A stretch of 64,000 bases of DNA from an uncultured Lachnospiraceae bacterium (GTDB taxonomy: Bacteria > Bacillota > Clostridia > Lachnospirales > Lachnospiraceae), in assembly GCA_947630695.1 (NCBI GenBank), contig CANRIM010000006.1:17314-81313 (forward strand), given 5' to 3'. Each line of letters opens with the position of its first letter. Within the stretch, counting starts at the first letter, position 1. The notes below the pieces were generated by a model. That model was not told the origin of the DNA. It ran no database searches and worked only from the letters and a program-made list of their open reading frames with translations. Shown here piece after piece: positions 33,545 through 42,855 of the stretch. A program made the position numbers and the translations under genes.

Positions 33545-34615
33545 ATGGATGCAGTTTTCAAAAATAAGAGAATCAGCGGGATATTGGCGGTTCTTCCGGA
33601 GACAGAAAGTTACTTTGATGACGAGATAGGCAATTATGATTTTCCTGAAAAACAGACAAAGCGCCTGAAAAAAGTGATGGGCTATAACAAGCACAGTCTG
33701 TCCAAAGCCACTTCAACAGTCTCTGATTTTGCCGTATATGGCATGGAATATATTCTTAAAAATGATTGGATTCGGAAGGAAGAAATCGGGGCGGTAATCG
33801 TGGTTACACTTTGCCCGGATTACTATGTGCCACATATAAGTACGATTGTTCAGGGAAAATTCGGTCTGGCAGATGATGTGCTGTGTCTTGATATTGCGCA
33901 GGGCTGTTGCGGTTTCCTGATCGGATTGATGGAGTCCTTCCTGTTGTTGGAGCATATGCAGGGGAAAAAAGTAGTATTGATCAATGGAGATGTTTTGAGC
34001 CATAAGATTTCCAGACGTGACAGGAATGATTTTCCTTTGGCAGGCGATGCAACAACCGTCACGATTGTTGAAAATGACAATCAGGCAAGTGATATTTATT
34101 ACGAAATGCATATGGATGGAAGCCGGGGAGACGCCTTAAAGATCCCAGCCGGGGGATTTCGTATGCCCAGCACGGCAGAGACTGCAAAAATGACAGATCA
34201 GGGCGATGGAAATTTCAGAGCTTTGGATCATATGCATATGGATGGCGCCGGCGTATTTAATTTTGTGCAGTTGGAAGTTCCGCCAATGTTAGAACATTTA
34301 CTTGCTGCAGCAGGTGAGACAATAGATACGATTGATTATTACTTATTCCATCAGCCAAATAAATTTATGTTGCAAAAGCTGGCGGAAAAAGCTGGGATTC
34401 CTTCGAGTAAACTGCCCATGGATTTAGTAGAGGAATACGGAAATTCAAGCGGGGCGTCCATTCCTATGGTTACGGTTAAAGATTTAAGGAATGAACTGAC
34501 TTCCGGTGCGTATAAATGCTGCCTGGCGGCGTTTGGTTCCGGATTGGCATGGGGCGGTATGGTACTGGAACTAGGAAATCTGGAGCATTGCGAAATGATA
34601 GTAAGCCATCTGTAA
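33545..34615 (+). CDS. 3-oxoacyl-ACP synthase III-like (KAS III)
   Basis: The 356-residue thiolase-fold enzyme keeps the KAS III triad: Cys121 in AQGCCGF, His269 in LFHQPN and Asn300 in EYGNSSG. KAS III enzymes condense an acyl-CoA starter with malonyl-ACP. With the adjacent SDR and carrier it could make a short 3-hydroxyacyl chain. The ribosome site before ATG 33545 is weak, and a CACAC...GTGTG hairpin lies just upstream (33514-33531). Confidence 0.88.
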   Translation: MDAVFKNKRISGILAVLPETESYFDDEIGNYDFPEKQTKRLKKVMGYNKHSLSKATSTVSDFAVYGMEYILKNDWIRKEEIGAVIVVTLCPDYYVPHISTIVQGKFGLADDVLCLDIAQGCCGFLIGLMESFLLLEHMQGKKVVLINGDVLSHKISRRDRNDFPLAGDATTVTIVENDNQASDIYYEMHMDGSRGDALKIPAGGFRMPSTAETAKMTDQGDGNFRALDHMHMDGAGVFNFVQLEVPPMLEHLLAAAGETIDTIDYYLFHQPNKFMLQKLAEKAGIPSSKLPMDLVEEYGNSSGASIPMVTVKDLRNELTSGAYKCCLAAFGSGLAWGGMVLELGNLEHCEMIVSHL

Positions 34616-34642
34616 GCAGGGTAATGCAAGAGAGGTATAGGG

Positions 34643-35458
34643 ATGTTCTCAGTAAATGAATTAATGGAGCAGATTGATTGCCTGAAACAAAGCAGGGAAA
34701 TGATTACAAATAATTTTTTGTCGTTGTCCGATATGGAAAAGATGGCAAAAAATGAGGAGTCAAAGCTGGCTTATAACGAAAAGGCAATCGCATTATTTTG
34801 TAATGACAATGGAGTGCATCGAATCTATTTCAACATTGCATCGATGAAAGATATAGATTTCTTAACGCAATTACTTCCACAGTATGGACAAAGACCTTTA
34901 GTGGCGGACTGTATTGGAAAGAAGCCGCAGTTGGATGCAATCGAGAGAGCTCTTTGTGATATCGGTTTTGAGACATATGTCCATATGAGCCGCTGGCGGA
35001 CAAGCCATATTAATTATCTGCCGGAGTCTAAACTGCAGTTTATGCATGATTCGGACAATTTTCGCAAGGCAGAGCTTGAAGATACAGAAGAAATCTATCG
35101 TATTTTGTATGATACGTTTGATCCGGTATTTTCACAGCTTCCAACGAAAGAGTTTTTAATGGAATTGATAAAAGACGGATTGGTTTTCTGTGCTTTGATG
35201 AAAGGAAAAATTGCTGCAGTCGAATGTATGCAAAAGGTTGGTCGTAATGGAATCTATTGTTATGAGCTTGCTGTGATTCCAAAGTATAGAAACAGCGGAG
35301 TGGGGTGTTATGTCTGGCAGTATGCAGTAAGTCATTTTCCGGAATGCCGTAACTTCACGTCATGGACTGACAACAGGAATACAGCCAGTAACCATTTGCA
35401 TGAGATGTTAGGCTTTGCTTACGATGGGTTACTTGATTATGTTTTATTGCTTCGATAG
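34643..35458 (+). CDS. GNAT-family N-acyltransferase
   Basis: The 271-residue protein has an uncharacterised N-terminal half (about 1-130) and a C-terminal GNAT domain, with the acyl-CoA loop near AVIPKYRNSGVGCYV (about residues 210-225). A GNAT in this context may move an acyl group from CoA or a carrier to an amine, for example the amino sugar. Specificity cannot be read. AGAGAGG precedes the ATG. Confidence 0.78.
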   Translation: MFSVNELMEQIDCLKQSREMITNNFLSLSDMEKMAKNEESKLAYNEKAIALFCNDNGVHRIYFNIASMKDIDFLTQLLPQYGQRPLVADCIGKKPQLDAIERALCDIGFETYVHMSRWRTSHINYLPESKLQFMHDSDNFRKAELEDTEEIYRILYDTFDPVFSQLPTKEFLMELIKDGLVFCALMKGKIAAVECMQKVGRNGIYCYELAVIPKYRNSGVGCYVWQYAVSHFPECRNFTSWTDNRNTASNHLHEMLGFAYDGLLDYVLLLR

Positions 35459-35544
35459 TACCTTCTGTTTTGAATGAAACATTGGGACAGGATAGAGCCG
35501 CAGTTTTCATATGGCGGCAAAAAATTATATTGGGAGGAAAAATA

Positions 35545-35781
35545 ATGAGTATTAAAGAGCAGATTAAAAAGATTATAGCAGACATTCTTAAGGTAGAAGA
35601 GAGTGAAATAGATGACGATACAGCCATCGGGGATATTCCCGGATGGGATTCTTTAAATCAATTACAAATTCTTTCGGCAGTAGAGTCAGCGTTTCATATT
35701 CAGTTTACGCCGGATGTGCTAATGGAATTGGAAGATTTTTCGGATATTGTCATGGCCACAGAAGAACGGGTTGGAAAATGA
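35545..35781 (+). CDS. Acyl carrier protein 2
   Basis: The 78-residue carrier protein has phosphopantetheine Ser36 in GWDSLNQLQI. GGGAGG lies before ATG 35545, so an earlier in-frame ATG (35470) is not used. It is followed by an AMP ligase gene, which suggests that the ligase loads this carrier. Confidence 0.88.
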   Translation: MSIKEQIKKIIADILKVEESEIDDDTAIGDIPGWDSLNQLQILSAVESAFHIQFTPDVLMELEDFSDIVMATEERVGK

Positions 35782-35845
35782 CGCCGGGATTCGATATGTG
35801 AAATTGAAAAGTGAAAGCAGGAGTTTCATAGAAAGAGAACGAGCG

Positions 35846-37342
35846 ATGCAGCAGCTTAAAATAGATATCTCTGAAACGGAAAAAACAGTGGTTCAAAGAA
35901 TACTCGAATATGCAGTGACAGCACCGGATGATATTGCCATCATTGCGAAGGATAAACAGACGTCTTACGACGAGTTAAAAAAAATGATCCTTTCCATTTA
36001 TAAATGGCTGCAAAATCAGGGAATTCAGACAGGAGACCGTGTCGCTGTTCAGGCGTTACATGAGGATGTATGTGTAGCGTGTTTCTATGCAGTGCATCTG
36101 GCTGGTGCGATACTGGTTCCACTGGAGAAAAGCGCGCCATTTGAAAAAATACGGTCGATTGCAGATGAGACAGGAACTGTTTTGATCATAAGCTTACAAA
36201 AGAGCAGTATTCCTGCAATTCAGTGGGTTGATTATGAAACGATTCGGGCACAGGCTTGTGAGAATACAGGGGTGTCTTTAGACAGTGTCACGTATCCGAA
36301 TATTGATAGTCCCTGTGAGATGATTTTCACCACAGGAACAACAGGAAAATCAAAGGGCGTTTTGATGACACATCGGAGTATTTCCTGGTATACCTACAGC
36401 ATTTGTAAAAGTGTTGAGATGAAGACAGGCAATCGATTTTTCATCACCACACCTTTGAATCATGCAGGAGGTTTAAGACGAACCCATCTATCGTTGGCAA
36501 ATGGCTGTTGTGTTGTATATATGGATGGAATGGGAAATCTGGCAAGATATTTTCGATATATTCGGGAATATGCAGTGACCTCTTTATATTTGCCGCCGGT
36601 TGCAATTCGTATTTTATTACTCAGAACAGGAGATAAATTATCGGAATTTCAGGATCAAATAGATTTTGTGTATTCAAGTTCATCGGCACTTCCTGCCGGA
36701 GATTGTAAGAAACTGGCACAGTTGCTTCCGAAGACACGTTTATACAATGCATATGAAGCGTCAGAGACCCCTGGAGTCAGCGTATACGATTACAACACAA
36801 ACGGTATACGTAAAGATTGCATGGGTAAAGCCAATGATGGTGTTGAAATAGCAATTATGGACATCGATGGGAGAATTGAACCGAACAGGGAAAAAGAAGG
36901 TCAGATTTGTGTCAGAAGCAGAATGAATATGCAAGAGTATTACCGGGAACCCGGGTTAACATCCTCTGTGTGGAAAAATGGATGGTTTGTGTCAAACGAC
37001 CTTGGATATATGGACGAGCAGGGAAATGTCTATTACAGAGGGCGTTTGGGAGATGTCATTAATATTGGAGGATACAAAATTGCTCCTACCGATGTAGAAG
37101 AAACAGCACTTCTGAGTGGAATGGTGGAGGAGTGTATTTGCATTGAAAACAACAGAGATAAGATGCCTTCCTTAAAATTAATTGTCGTTACAGGAAAAGA
37201 AAAAACATTTGATCCAGAAGCCTTGAGAAGGTTTCTGGCAGAACGACTGGAAGGATACAAAGTTCCGCAGGAAATTTCAATTGCAGATCAGATATTAAAA
37301 ACCTTTAACGGAAAGATTGACAGAAAAGCTTACAGAATGTAG
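35846..37342 (+). CDS. AMP-dependent acyl ligase
   Basis: The 498-residue ANL-superfamily enzyme activates a carboxylic acid as acyl-AMP and loads it on CoA or a carrier. Motifs are FTTGTTGKSKGV (P-loop), YEASETPG, YRGRLGDVINIGGYKI and the catalytic Lys in NGKIDRK near the C-terminus. The start is uncertain: ATG 35846 gives the usual N-terminus, but the frame stays open to 35747 within the ACP gene and no strong ribosome site is present. Translational coupling to ACP 2 is likely. Confidence 0.87.
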   Translation: MQQLKIDISETEKTVVQRILEYAVTAPDDIAIIAKDKQTSYDELKKMILSIYKWLQNQGIQTGDRVAVQALHEDVCVACFYAVHLAGAILVPLEKSAPFEKIRSIADETGTVLIISLQKSSIPAIQWVDYETIRAQACENTGVSLDSVTYPNIDSPCEMIFTTGTTGKSKGVLMTHRSISWYTYSICKSVEMKTGNRFFITTPLNHAGGLRRTHLSLANGCCVVYMDGMGNLARYFRYIREYAVTSLYLPPVAIRILLLRTGDKLSEFQDQIDFVYSSSSALPAGDCKKLAQLLPKTRLYNAYEASETPGVSVYDYNTNGIRKDCMGKANDGVEIAIMDIDGRIEPNREKEGQICVRSRMNMQEYYREPGLTSSVWKNGWFVSNDLGYMDEQGNVYYRGRLGDVINIGGYKIAPTDVEETALLSGMVEECICIENNRDKMPSLKLIVVTGKEKTFDPEALRRFLAERLEGYKVPQEISIADQILKTFNGKIDRKAYRM

Positions 37343-37389
37343 CTGGCAACCAGTACGTTATAAATCTATGGATATGTGAGGAACCAGAC

Positions 37390-38517
37390 ATGTGGAAACC
37401 GCAAAATATTTATTCGGAATATATACTTCAACAGCCGGTTGTTTTATTTGGTAAAGATGCAATCGGTGGGCTTGCTGTATATCCGTGCGCAAGAGTAGCA
37501 GTTTTGTGCAGCAGTTCTTTGCGGGAAGAAAATAAAGATTTTTTACGGAAAGTTTTTAAAAGGAAGTCATTGCATTTTATCGACAGGAGTTGGAGCGGAG
37601 AACCGGATTTGGAAGGCCTGCAGGGAAGCATTTCTGCTTTGGAAAGGATTCAGCCGGATGTGATCATAGCGATTGGCGGCGGCTCTGTCATAGATGGCGC
37701 AAAACTATGCAGGCTGTATTATGAGTTTCCGTTCTTTCAGGTAAATGAAACAAAGTTAGCACAGCTTAAATTTAAAACCCGGTTTATCGCAGTTCCAACG
37801 ACGGTAGGAAGCGGAACGGAGGTTTCTTCAGCGGCAGTTTTTATAAACAGGAAATATGAAAGAAAAGAAATGATCGTATCCCATGATCTGCAGCCATCTG
37901 TGGTTGTACTGGATCCGGAATATGTAAAAAATGCTCCAAATGCAGTCATAGTTTCTTCAGCTTTGGATGCAGTTGCTCACATTGTTGAAGGCTATGTATC
38001 CGTTATGAAAAACAATATTATGAATATTTATGCGGAAAAAGGTCTGCAGATTCTTTTTCAGGAATTATCTGAGAAGGCTCCTGAAAAAAGGGACTATCAG
38101 AGAATTCAGTTTGCAGGATATCTGGGAGGTCTGGTACAGAATCATTGTATTGTGGGAGCAGCGCATGCAGTGGCGCATCAGCTTACTTCATATGGTTTTT
38201 CCCATGGAGAAGCAATCGCTTTGCTTTTACCGGGAGTTATACGGTTAAACTGCAGCGCTTCTGACATTGCAGAACGATATGCGCTGCTGTGTCATGCTTC
38301 GAATATAGAAAATATAGATAGTCTGATTAAATTTGTAGAAATTCAGTCTGAAAGAGCAGGTATTGCGCAAAGAAAATCTGAATTAAAAGCAGTATTGGAA
38401 AGTTTGAAAACGGAAAAGAACTTTGTTGAGAATGTGTGCAATGACAGAGGCGGAAAAGGAAATCCGATACCAATCACAGAAGAGTATTTAACTAAATTAG
38501 TGGAGGCATATCTATGA
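37390..38517 (+). CDS. Iron-containing alcohol dehydrogenase
   Basis: The 375-residue enzyme belongs to the group III alcohol dehydrogenases. NAD(P) binding is shown by IGGGSVIDGAK, and all four metal ligands are present: Asp193 and His197 in SALDAVAHIVEG, His263 in HAVAHQL and His272 in FSHGEA. It overlaps the LuxE-LuxC gene by 4 bases, so it probably reduces the aldehyde made by that protein to an alcohol, or runs the reverse. Confidence 0.9.
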   Translation: MWKPQNIYSEYILQQPVVLFGKDAIGGLAVYPCARVAVLCSSSLREENKDFLRKVFKRKSLHFIDRSWSGEPDLEGLQGSISALERIQPDVIIAIGGGSVIDGAKLCRLYYEFPFFQVNETKLAQLKFKTRFIAVPTTVGSGTEVSSAAVFINRKYERKEMIVSHDLQPSVVVLDPEYVKNAPNAVIVSSALDAVAHIVEGYVSVMKNNIMNIYAEKGLQILFQELSEKAPEKRDYQRIQFAGYLGGLVQNHCIVGAAHAVAHQLTSYGFSHGEAIALLLPGVIRLNCSASDIAERYALLCHASNIENIDSLIKFVEIQSERAGIAQRKSELKAVLESLKTEKNFVENVCNDRGGKGNPIPITEEYLTKLVEAYL

Positions 38518-41015
38518 ACGGATTGAAAACAGAAGAATTGTTAAAGAATGCCCCCTATAGCTTTCAGAAAGAAGATAAGATTCAGGGAAGTCTATTTTAT
38601 GAATCTTTGAAGGAAGAGCTTTGTTATCATTACGCAAATAATGAAATGTATCGCAGATTCTGTGAAAGAAAGGCGTTTGATCCAAATAAATTTCAGGGGG
38701 ATTTATCGGAAATACCACCGGTACAGGTAAGTGTTTTCAAGGAACTGGGAATGCAGTTAAACTCGGTTCCAAAAACCGATATACGTTTGACATTGCAGTC
38801 GTCGGCTACTTCGGGCATACCGAGCAGTATACCGGTAGATAAAATAACATCCAGAAGACAGGCCAAATCCATGGTTCAAATTATCGGGAATTTTATAGGA
38901 AATGAGAGAAAACCGTTCCTGATTATGGATGTGGATCCGGCAAGCGGATTTAGGAATCTGTTAGGCGCCAGGTATGCTGCAGTTAGCGGATACCTGAATT
39001 TTGCGTCGAAGGCGGAATTTTTCCTCAAGGTGGATCAAAGAGGACTGTACTACTTTGATGTGGATGCGATTACGAATTACGTATCTAACTTGAAGGATAA
39101 TGAACCGGTCATCGTATTTGGCTATACCTATTTGCTGTATTCTGAAGTGGTCAGACCGATGACGGAACGGAAATTGACATTTCCTCTCCCTGCCGGCTCC
39201 AAAGTCATCCATATTGGGGGATGGAAAAAGCTGGAGAATGAAAAAATCAGCAGAGATGAATTCGATGCAAAGACAGCGCAGATTTTTGGAATTGCACCCG
39301 AAAATGTCATTGATATTTATGGATTTACAGAGCAGATGGGGTTGAATTATCCAACCTGTCCATGCGGCTGTAAGCATGCTCCATTATACTCGGAAGTTAT
39401 CGTTCGAGATCCGGTAACAAAGGCAGTTCTGCAGGAAGGACAGGAAGGTGTTTTAGAATTTGTTTCTCCCTTACCCCATTCTTATCCCGGGAACGCAGTT
39501 TTAACCGATGATATTGGAATAATTGAAGGCGGCAAATGCCGTTATGGTCGTGAAGGGACACGTTTCAGGATCATTGGAAGATTAAAGAAGGCTGAAGTCA
39601 GAGGCTGCGGAGATATTTTGTCAGAGAAGCTGAAGTTTGAAAGCGGAGGCCGCCAATTGCAGGACAAATCGACCGGAGGTTCGTCTTCAAAATATCGTGT
39701 GGCGTTTTTTGCCGGGGAAGAACTGTCGGCAGATTTGAAACCAATTGAGTCTTTAAACCGGATTATGGATGTACTTGAAGAGCATCAGGACTGGATCAGA
39801 AAACAGCCGGCAGATGCATTGATTGGTCTGATTTCGCAAACTGCAAAAAAATGGATCGCAAATGATGCACAGGCTGATTACAGTTTGAAAATGAATGGAC
39901 TTGGGTTTCTTGCTTCCTGGTGCAGTGCGGAACATTTAACAGCTATTATGTCAGAAGGCCTGAATGGGAACAGGATGTATATGGATTCCTTTCTTCCGGT
40001 ATCTGAGGAAAGTGTTCAGTACAGACGTGCCATACCGCGGGGACTGGTCTGTCACTGGCTGGCAGGAAATGTTCAGGTGTTAGGGATGTTTGCGTTGGTT
40101 GAAAGTATATTGACCAAAAATGTAAATCTTCTGAAACTTTCTTCAAGAGACGGCGGCGTATTTGAATACTTGTTGCGTGCATTTGAAGGAGAGGAGTACA
40201 CAACGCCGGGAGGATGGAAGATATCGGGAGACGAGCTCCTTAAGACAATCGCAGTGGTCTATTACGGACATGGAGATAAAGAACTTGGTATCCAGATGTC
40301 AAAGAGAGCGGATGTACGGGTTGCGTGGGGCGGTGCAGAATCAGTAACGGCAGTTGCAAATTATCCGGCAAAATATAGCTGTGAAGATATTATTTTGGGA
40401 CCAAAACTCAGTTTTAGTGTAGTAGCAAAAGAGGCATTAGAGGATGATCATAAGGCCCGGAAACTTGCAAGGAGGATCGGGATTGATGCCAGCGTATTTG
40501 ATCAGGAAGGCTGTTCATCTACGCACAATATATTTGTAGAGGAGGGCGGAGCAGTATCCACGGAAGCCTTTGCAGCATATCTGGCAGAGGGTATGAAAAA
40601 AGCAGCAGTGCAGATACCGAAAATGCCAGCTTCCATCGAACAGGTTTCCGCGGTGCATTCTACGCGCGGTGTATATGACTTCAAAGGTATTGTATATGGA
40701 GATCCCGAAACGGTCTGGACGGTTGTATATGATCCGGACGAGGAACTATGTGCACCGGTTTATTCGAGGGTTGTATTTGTTCATCCGGTTCAGGATATCA
40801 ATGCCGCATTGAAGTATGTCAGTGAGGATATACAGACAATAGGTCTGGCTGCAGAGGGAGAAAAAGCCCTGCGGTTTGCGGAAGCGGCAGCAATGAAGGG
40901 AGCAGTAAGATTCCCTGTTTGTGGCAAGATGCTTAATTTTGATTCTCCGTGGGATGGTATGTATCTGACGGATAGAATGGTCAAATGGATTACCATCGGA
41001 GGACCATTCGTTTAA
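38514..41015 (+). CDS. LuxE-LuxC fusion: acyl-protein synthetase plus acyl-CoA reductase
   Basis: This 833-residue protein fuses two parts of the fatty-acid reductase known from bacterial bioluminescence. Residues 1 to about 375 match LuxE: LQSSATSGIPSS (near 94, ATP), HIGGWKKL (near 233), DIYGFTEQMGLN (near 267) and VRGC with Cys365, placed like the acyl-accepting Cys of LuxE. Residues about 400-833 match LuxC: VCHWLAGNVQVLG (near 512) and the nucleophile region QEGCSSTHN with Cys667. Together they should turn an acid plus ATP and NAD(P)H into an aldehyde. No luciferase is present. The N-terminal half also has a Cys-rich TCPCGCKH stretch near 281 that could bind metal. Confidence 0.85.
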   Translation: MNGLKTEELLKNAPYSFQKEDKIQGSLFYESLKEELCYHYANNEMYRRFCERKAFDPNKFQGDLSEIPPVQVSVFKELGMQLNSVPKTDIRLTLQSSATSGIPSSIPVDKITSRRQAKSMVQIIGNFIGNERKPFLIMDVDPASGFRNLLGARYAAVSGYLNFASKAEFFLKVDQRGLYYFDVDAITNYVSNLKDNEPVIVFGYTYLLYSEVVRPMTERKLTFPLPAGSKVIHIGGWKKLENEKISRDEFDAKTAQIFGIAPENVIDIYGFTEQMGLNYPTCPCGCKHAPLYSEVIVRDPVTKAVLQEGQEGVLEFVSPLPHSYPGNAVLTDDIGIIEGGKCRYGREGTRFRIIGRLKKAEVRGCGDILSEKLKFESGGRQLQDKSTGGSSSKYRVAFFAGEELSADLKPIESLNRIMDVLEEHQDWIRKQPADALIGLISQTAKKWIANDAQADYSLKMNGLGFLASWCSAEHLTAIMSEGLNGNRMYMDSFLPVSEESVQYRRAIPRGLVCHWLAGNVQVLGMFALVESILTKNVNLLKLSSRDGGVFEYLLRAFEGEEYTTPGGWKISGDELLKTIAVVYYGHGDKELGIQMSKRADVRVAWGGAESVTAVANYPAKYSCEDIILGPKLSFSVVAKEALEDDHKARKLARRIGIDASVFDQEGCSSTHNIFVEEGGAVSTEAFAAYLAEGMKKAAVQIPKMPASIEQVSAVHSTRGVYDFKGIVYGDPETVWTVVYDPDEELCAPVYSRVVFVHPVQDINAALKYVSEDIQTIGLAAEGEKALRFAEAAAMKGAVRFPVCGKMLNFDSPWDGMYLTDRMVKWITIGGPFV

Positions 41016-41071
41016 GAAGCACATATCGACGAAAACAAATTTCATGAAAAAAGAAAAGGAAAATAATAAAA

Positions 41072-41302
41072 ATGGAAGAAATTTATAAGATTTTAAAAGA
41101 CCTGCGGCCGGAGTTTGATTTTACAGAGAGTGAGGATTTTGTGGAGGACGGTTTTCTGGACTCCTTCGATATCATTTCGCTGGTGTCAACCATCGAAGAG
41201 AAGTTCAATGTGAAAATCGACGGGCTGGATGTGGTGCCGGAGAATTTCTGCTCTGCCGATGCAATCATTGCACTGATCAGAAAAAGCGGCGGAACCATTT
41301 AA
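41072..41302 (+). CDS. Peptidyl/aminoacyl carrier protein
   Basis: The 76-residue carrier has phosphopantetheine Ser31 in FLDSFDIISLV, a pattern closer to DltC and NRPS carriers than to fatty-acid ACP. It directly precedes an amino-acid adenylation protein and a type II thioesterase, and its gene is richer in G and C than its left neighbours. It probably holds an activated amino acid. Confidence 0.85.
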   Translation: MEEIYKILKDLRPEFDFTESEDFVEDGFLDSFDIISLVSTIEEKFNVKIDGLDVVPENFCSADAIIALIRKSGGTI

Positions 41303-41315
41303 GGGAGAAGAACCA

Positions 41316-42845
41316 ATGAGAACAACGGTATTATCTTATCTGGAAGAAAGTGCAGAGAAATATCCGCAGAAAACGGCATTTTTTGATGAGAAAAATGGGA
41401 TTACGTTTTCAGAATTGAAAGATCAGGCGGTGCGTCTGGCTTGGCATATCAAGGAAGAAATAAGCGGAAGAAGAAATCCGGTGCTTATCTATTTGCCGAA
41501 GGATATCAGCTCCATTGTTGCCTTTATGGGGACTCTGTACAGTGGGAACTTTTATACGCCGACAGATATCCGGTTTCCGGCGGAAAAGGTAATCAGCGTG
41601 ATGGATGCGCTGAAACCGACGACGGTATTGGTAAATAATCAGACCAAAGAGAAATTTCTGAAATTTGCAGCAGATCGGAATGTGACATTGATCAATATTG
41701 ATGAGGTTGACCCAAAAGAACATCCGGAGTCGAAGGAACTGATCGATGCCATTCTCGATGTGGATCCGGTTTATGTATTCTTTACCTCCGGTTCCACCGG
41801 CGTACCCAAGGGTGTGATTATCAATAATCACAATGTGATTGATTACATAGACTGGGCAGTCAGCGCATTGCCCATCAGCGATAAAACTATTATGGGCAGC
41901 CAGTCACCCTTTTATTTTGATATCTCCACACAGGATATTTATGCAACCTTGAAAACAGGAGCGACGCTGGGAATTATTCCGCCGAAATATTTTGCATTTC
42001 CTGCCAGAGCCATGCAGTTTATTAAGGAACGACATATCAACTTCCTTTACTGGGTTCCTTCGGCATTTGTGAACGTAGCGAATTTCGATATCTTAAGTTC
42101 CATTGCACTGGATGAGGTGGAACTGATCATGTTTGGCGGCGAAGTCATGCCGGTGAAACAGCTGAATTACTGGAAACGGCATCTGCCGAATCTGAAAACC
42201 ATCGCGAACGTTTATGGTCCGACGGAAGCCACGGTAAACTGTACCTATTATATCGTTGACCGGGCGTTCAATGACAATGAGACGCTTCCGCTGGGAAAAG
42301 CCTGTGAGAATACAGGCTTGCTTGTCCTGGATGACGACGGAAACTGTATCGATCCGTCACAGATTGGCGTACAGGGTGAACTTTGCGTTTATGGAAGTTC
42401 TCTGTCGGCAGGTTACTGGGATGATACAGAGAAGACGGATGAAAAGTACGTGATTAATCCGCTTTGTAAGCACTACCGGGAGAAAATGTATCTGACGGGG
42501 GATCTGGTTTACTACAACGAGCGTGGAGAACTGGTCTTTGCGGGGAGAAAGGATTTTCAGATCAAACATTCCGGATACCGCATAGAACTGGGGGAAATCG
42601 AAGCAGCGGCGATGGGAAATCAGGCCATAACGAATGTATGCGCTTCTTATGATTCGGAAAAGAAGCAGATCGTCCTGTTTTACCAGGGAGATGTGAGCGA
42701 GGAAGCAATCAGGGACTATCTGTTGGATGTGATTCCCAAATATATGGTACCAACCGTATATCATCAGTTACAGAGATTTCCCTATAACGATAACGGGAAG
42801 ATTGACCGGAAAAAACTGAAGGAAGACTACATTCTGAAAGATTAA
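41316..42845 (+). CDS. Stand-alone amino-acid adenylation protein
   Basis: The 509-residue ANL enzyme resembles NRPS adenylation domains and DltA. Motifs are FFTSGSTGVPKGV, FDISTQD (with the Asp that binds an amino group), NVYGPTEATVNCTYY, GELCVYG, LTGDLV and the catalytic Lys in NDNGKIDRK. It should adenylate an amino acid and load the carrier gene 13 bases upstream. The usual dltB and dltD partners are absent, so this is not a teichoic-acid D-alanylation operon. Confidence 0.88.
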   Translation: MRTTVLSYLEESAEKYPQKTAFFDEKNGITFSELKDQAVRLAWHIKEEISGRRNPVLIYLPKDISSIVAFMGTLYSGNFYTPTDIRFPAEKVISVMDALKPTTVLVNNQTKEKFLKFAADRNVTLINIDEVDPKEHPESKELIDAILDVDPVYVFFTSGSTGVPKGVIINNHNVIDYIDWAVSALPISDKTIMGSQSPFYFDISTQDIYATLKTGATLGIIPPKYFAFPARAMQFIKERHINFLYWVPSAFVNVANFDILSSIALDEVELIMFGGEVMPVKQLNYWKRHLPNLKTIANVYGPTEATVNCTYYIVDRAFNDNETLPLGKACENTGLLVLDDDGNCIDPSQIGVQGELCVYGSSLSAGYWDDTEKTDEKYVINPLCKHYREKMYLTGDLVYYNERGELVFAGRKDFQIKHSGYRIELGEIEAAAMGNQAITNVCASYDSEKKQIVLFYQGDVSEEAIRDYLLDVIPKYMVPTVYHQLQRFPYNDNGKIDRKKLKEDYILKD

Positions 42846-42855
42846 AACGTGTGTT

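Noticed and set aside
38514..41015. A bioluminescence lux operon
   Set aside because: There is no luxA, luxB or luxD; only the reductase half is present, fused.
41072..42845. A dlt operon for teichoic acid D-alanylation
   Set aside because: DltB and DltD are absent and a type II thioesterase is present; the pair fits an NRPS-like loading unit better.
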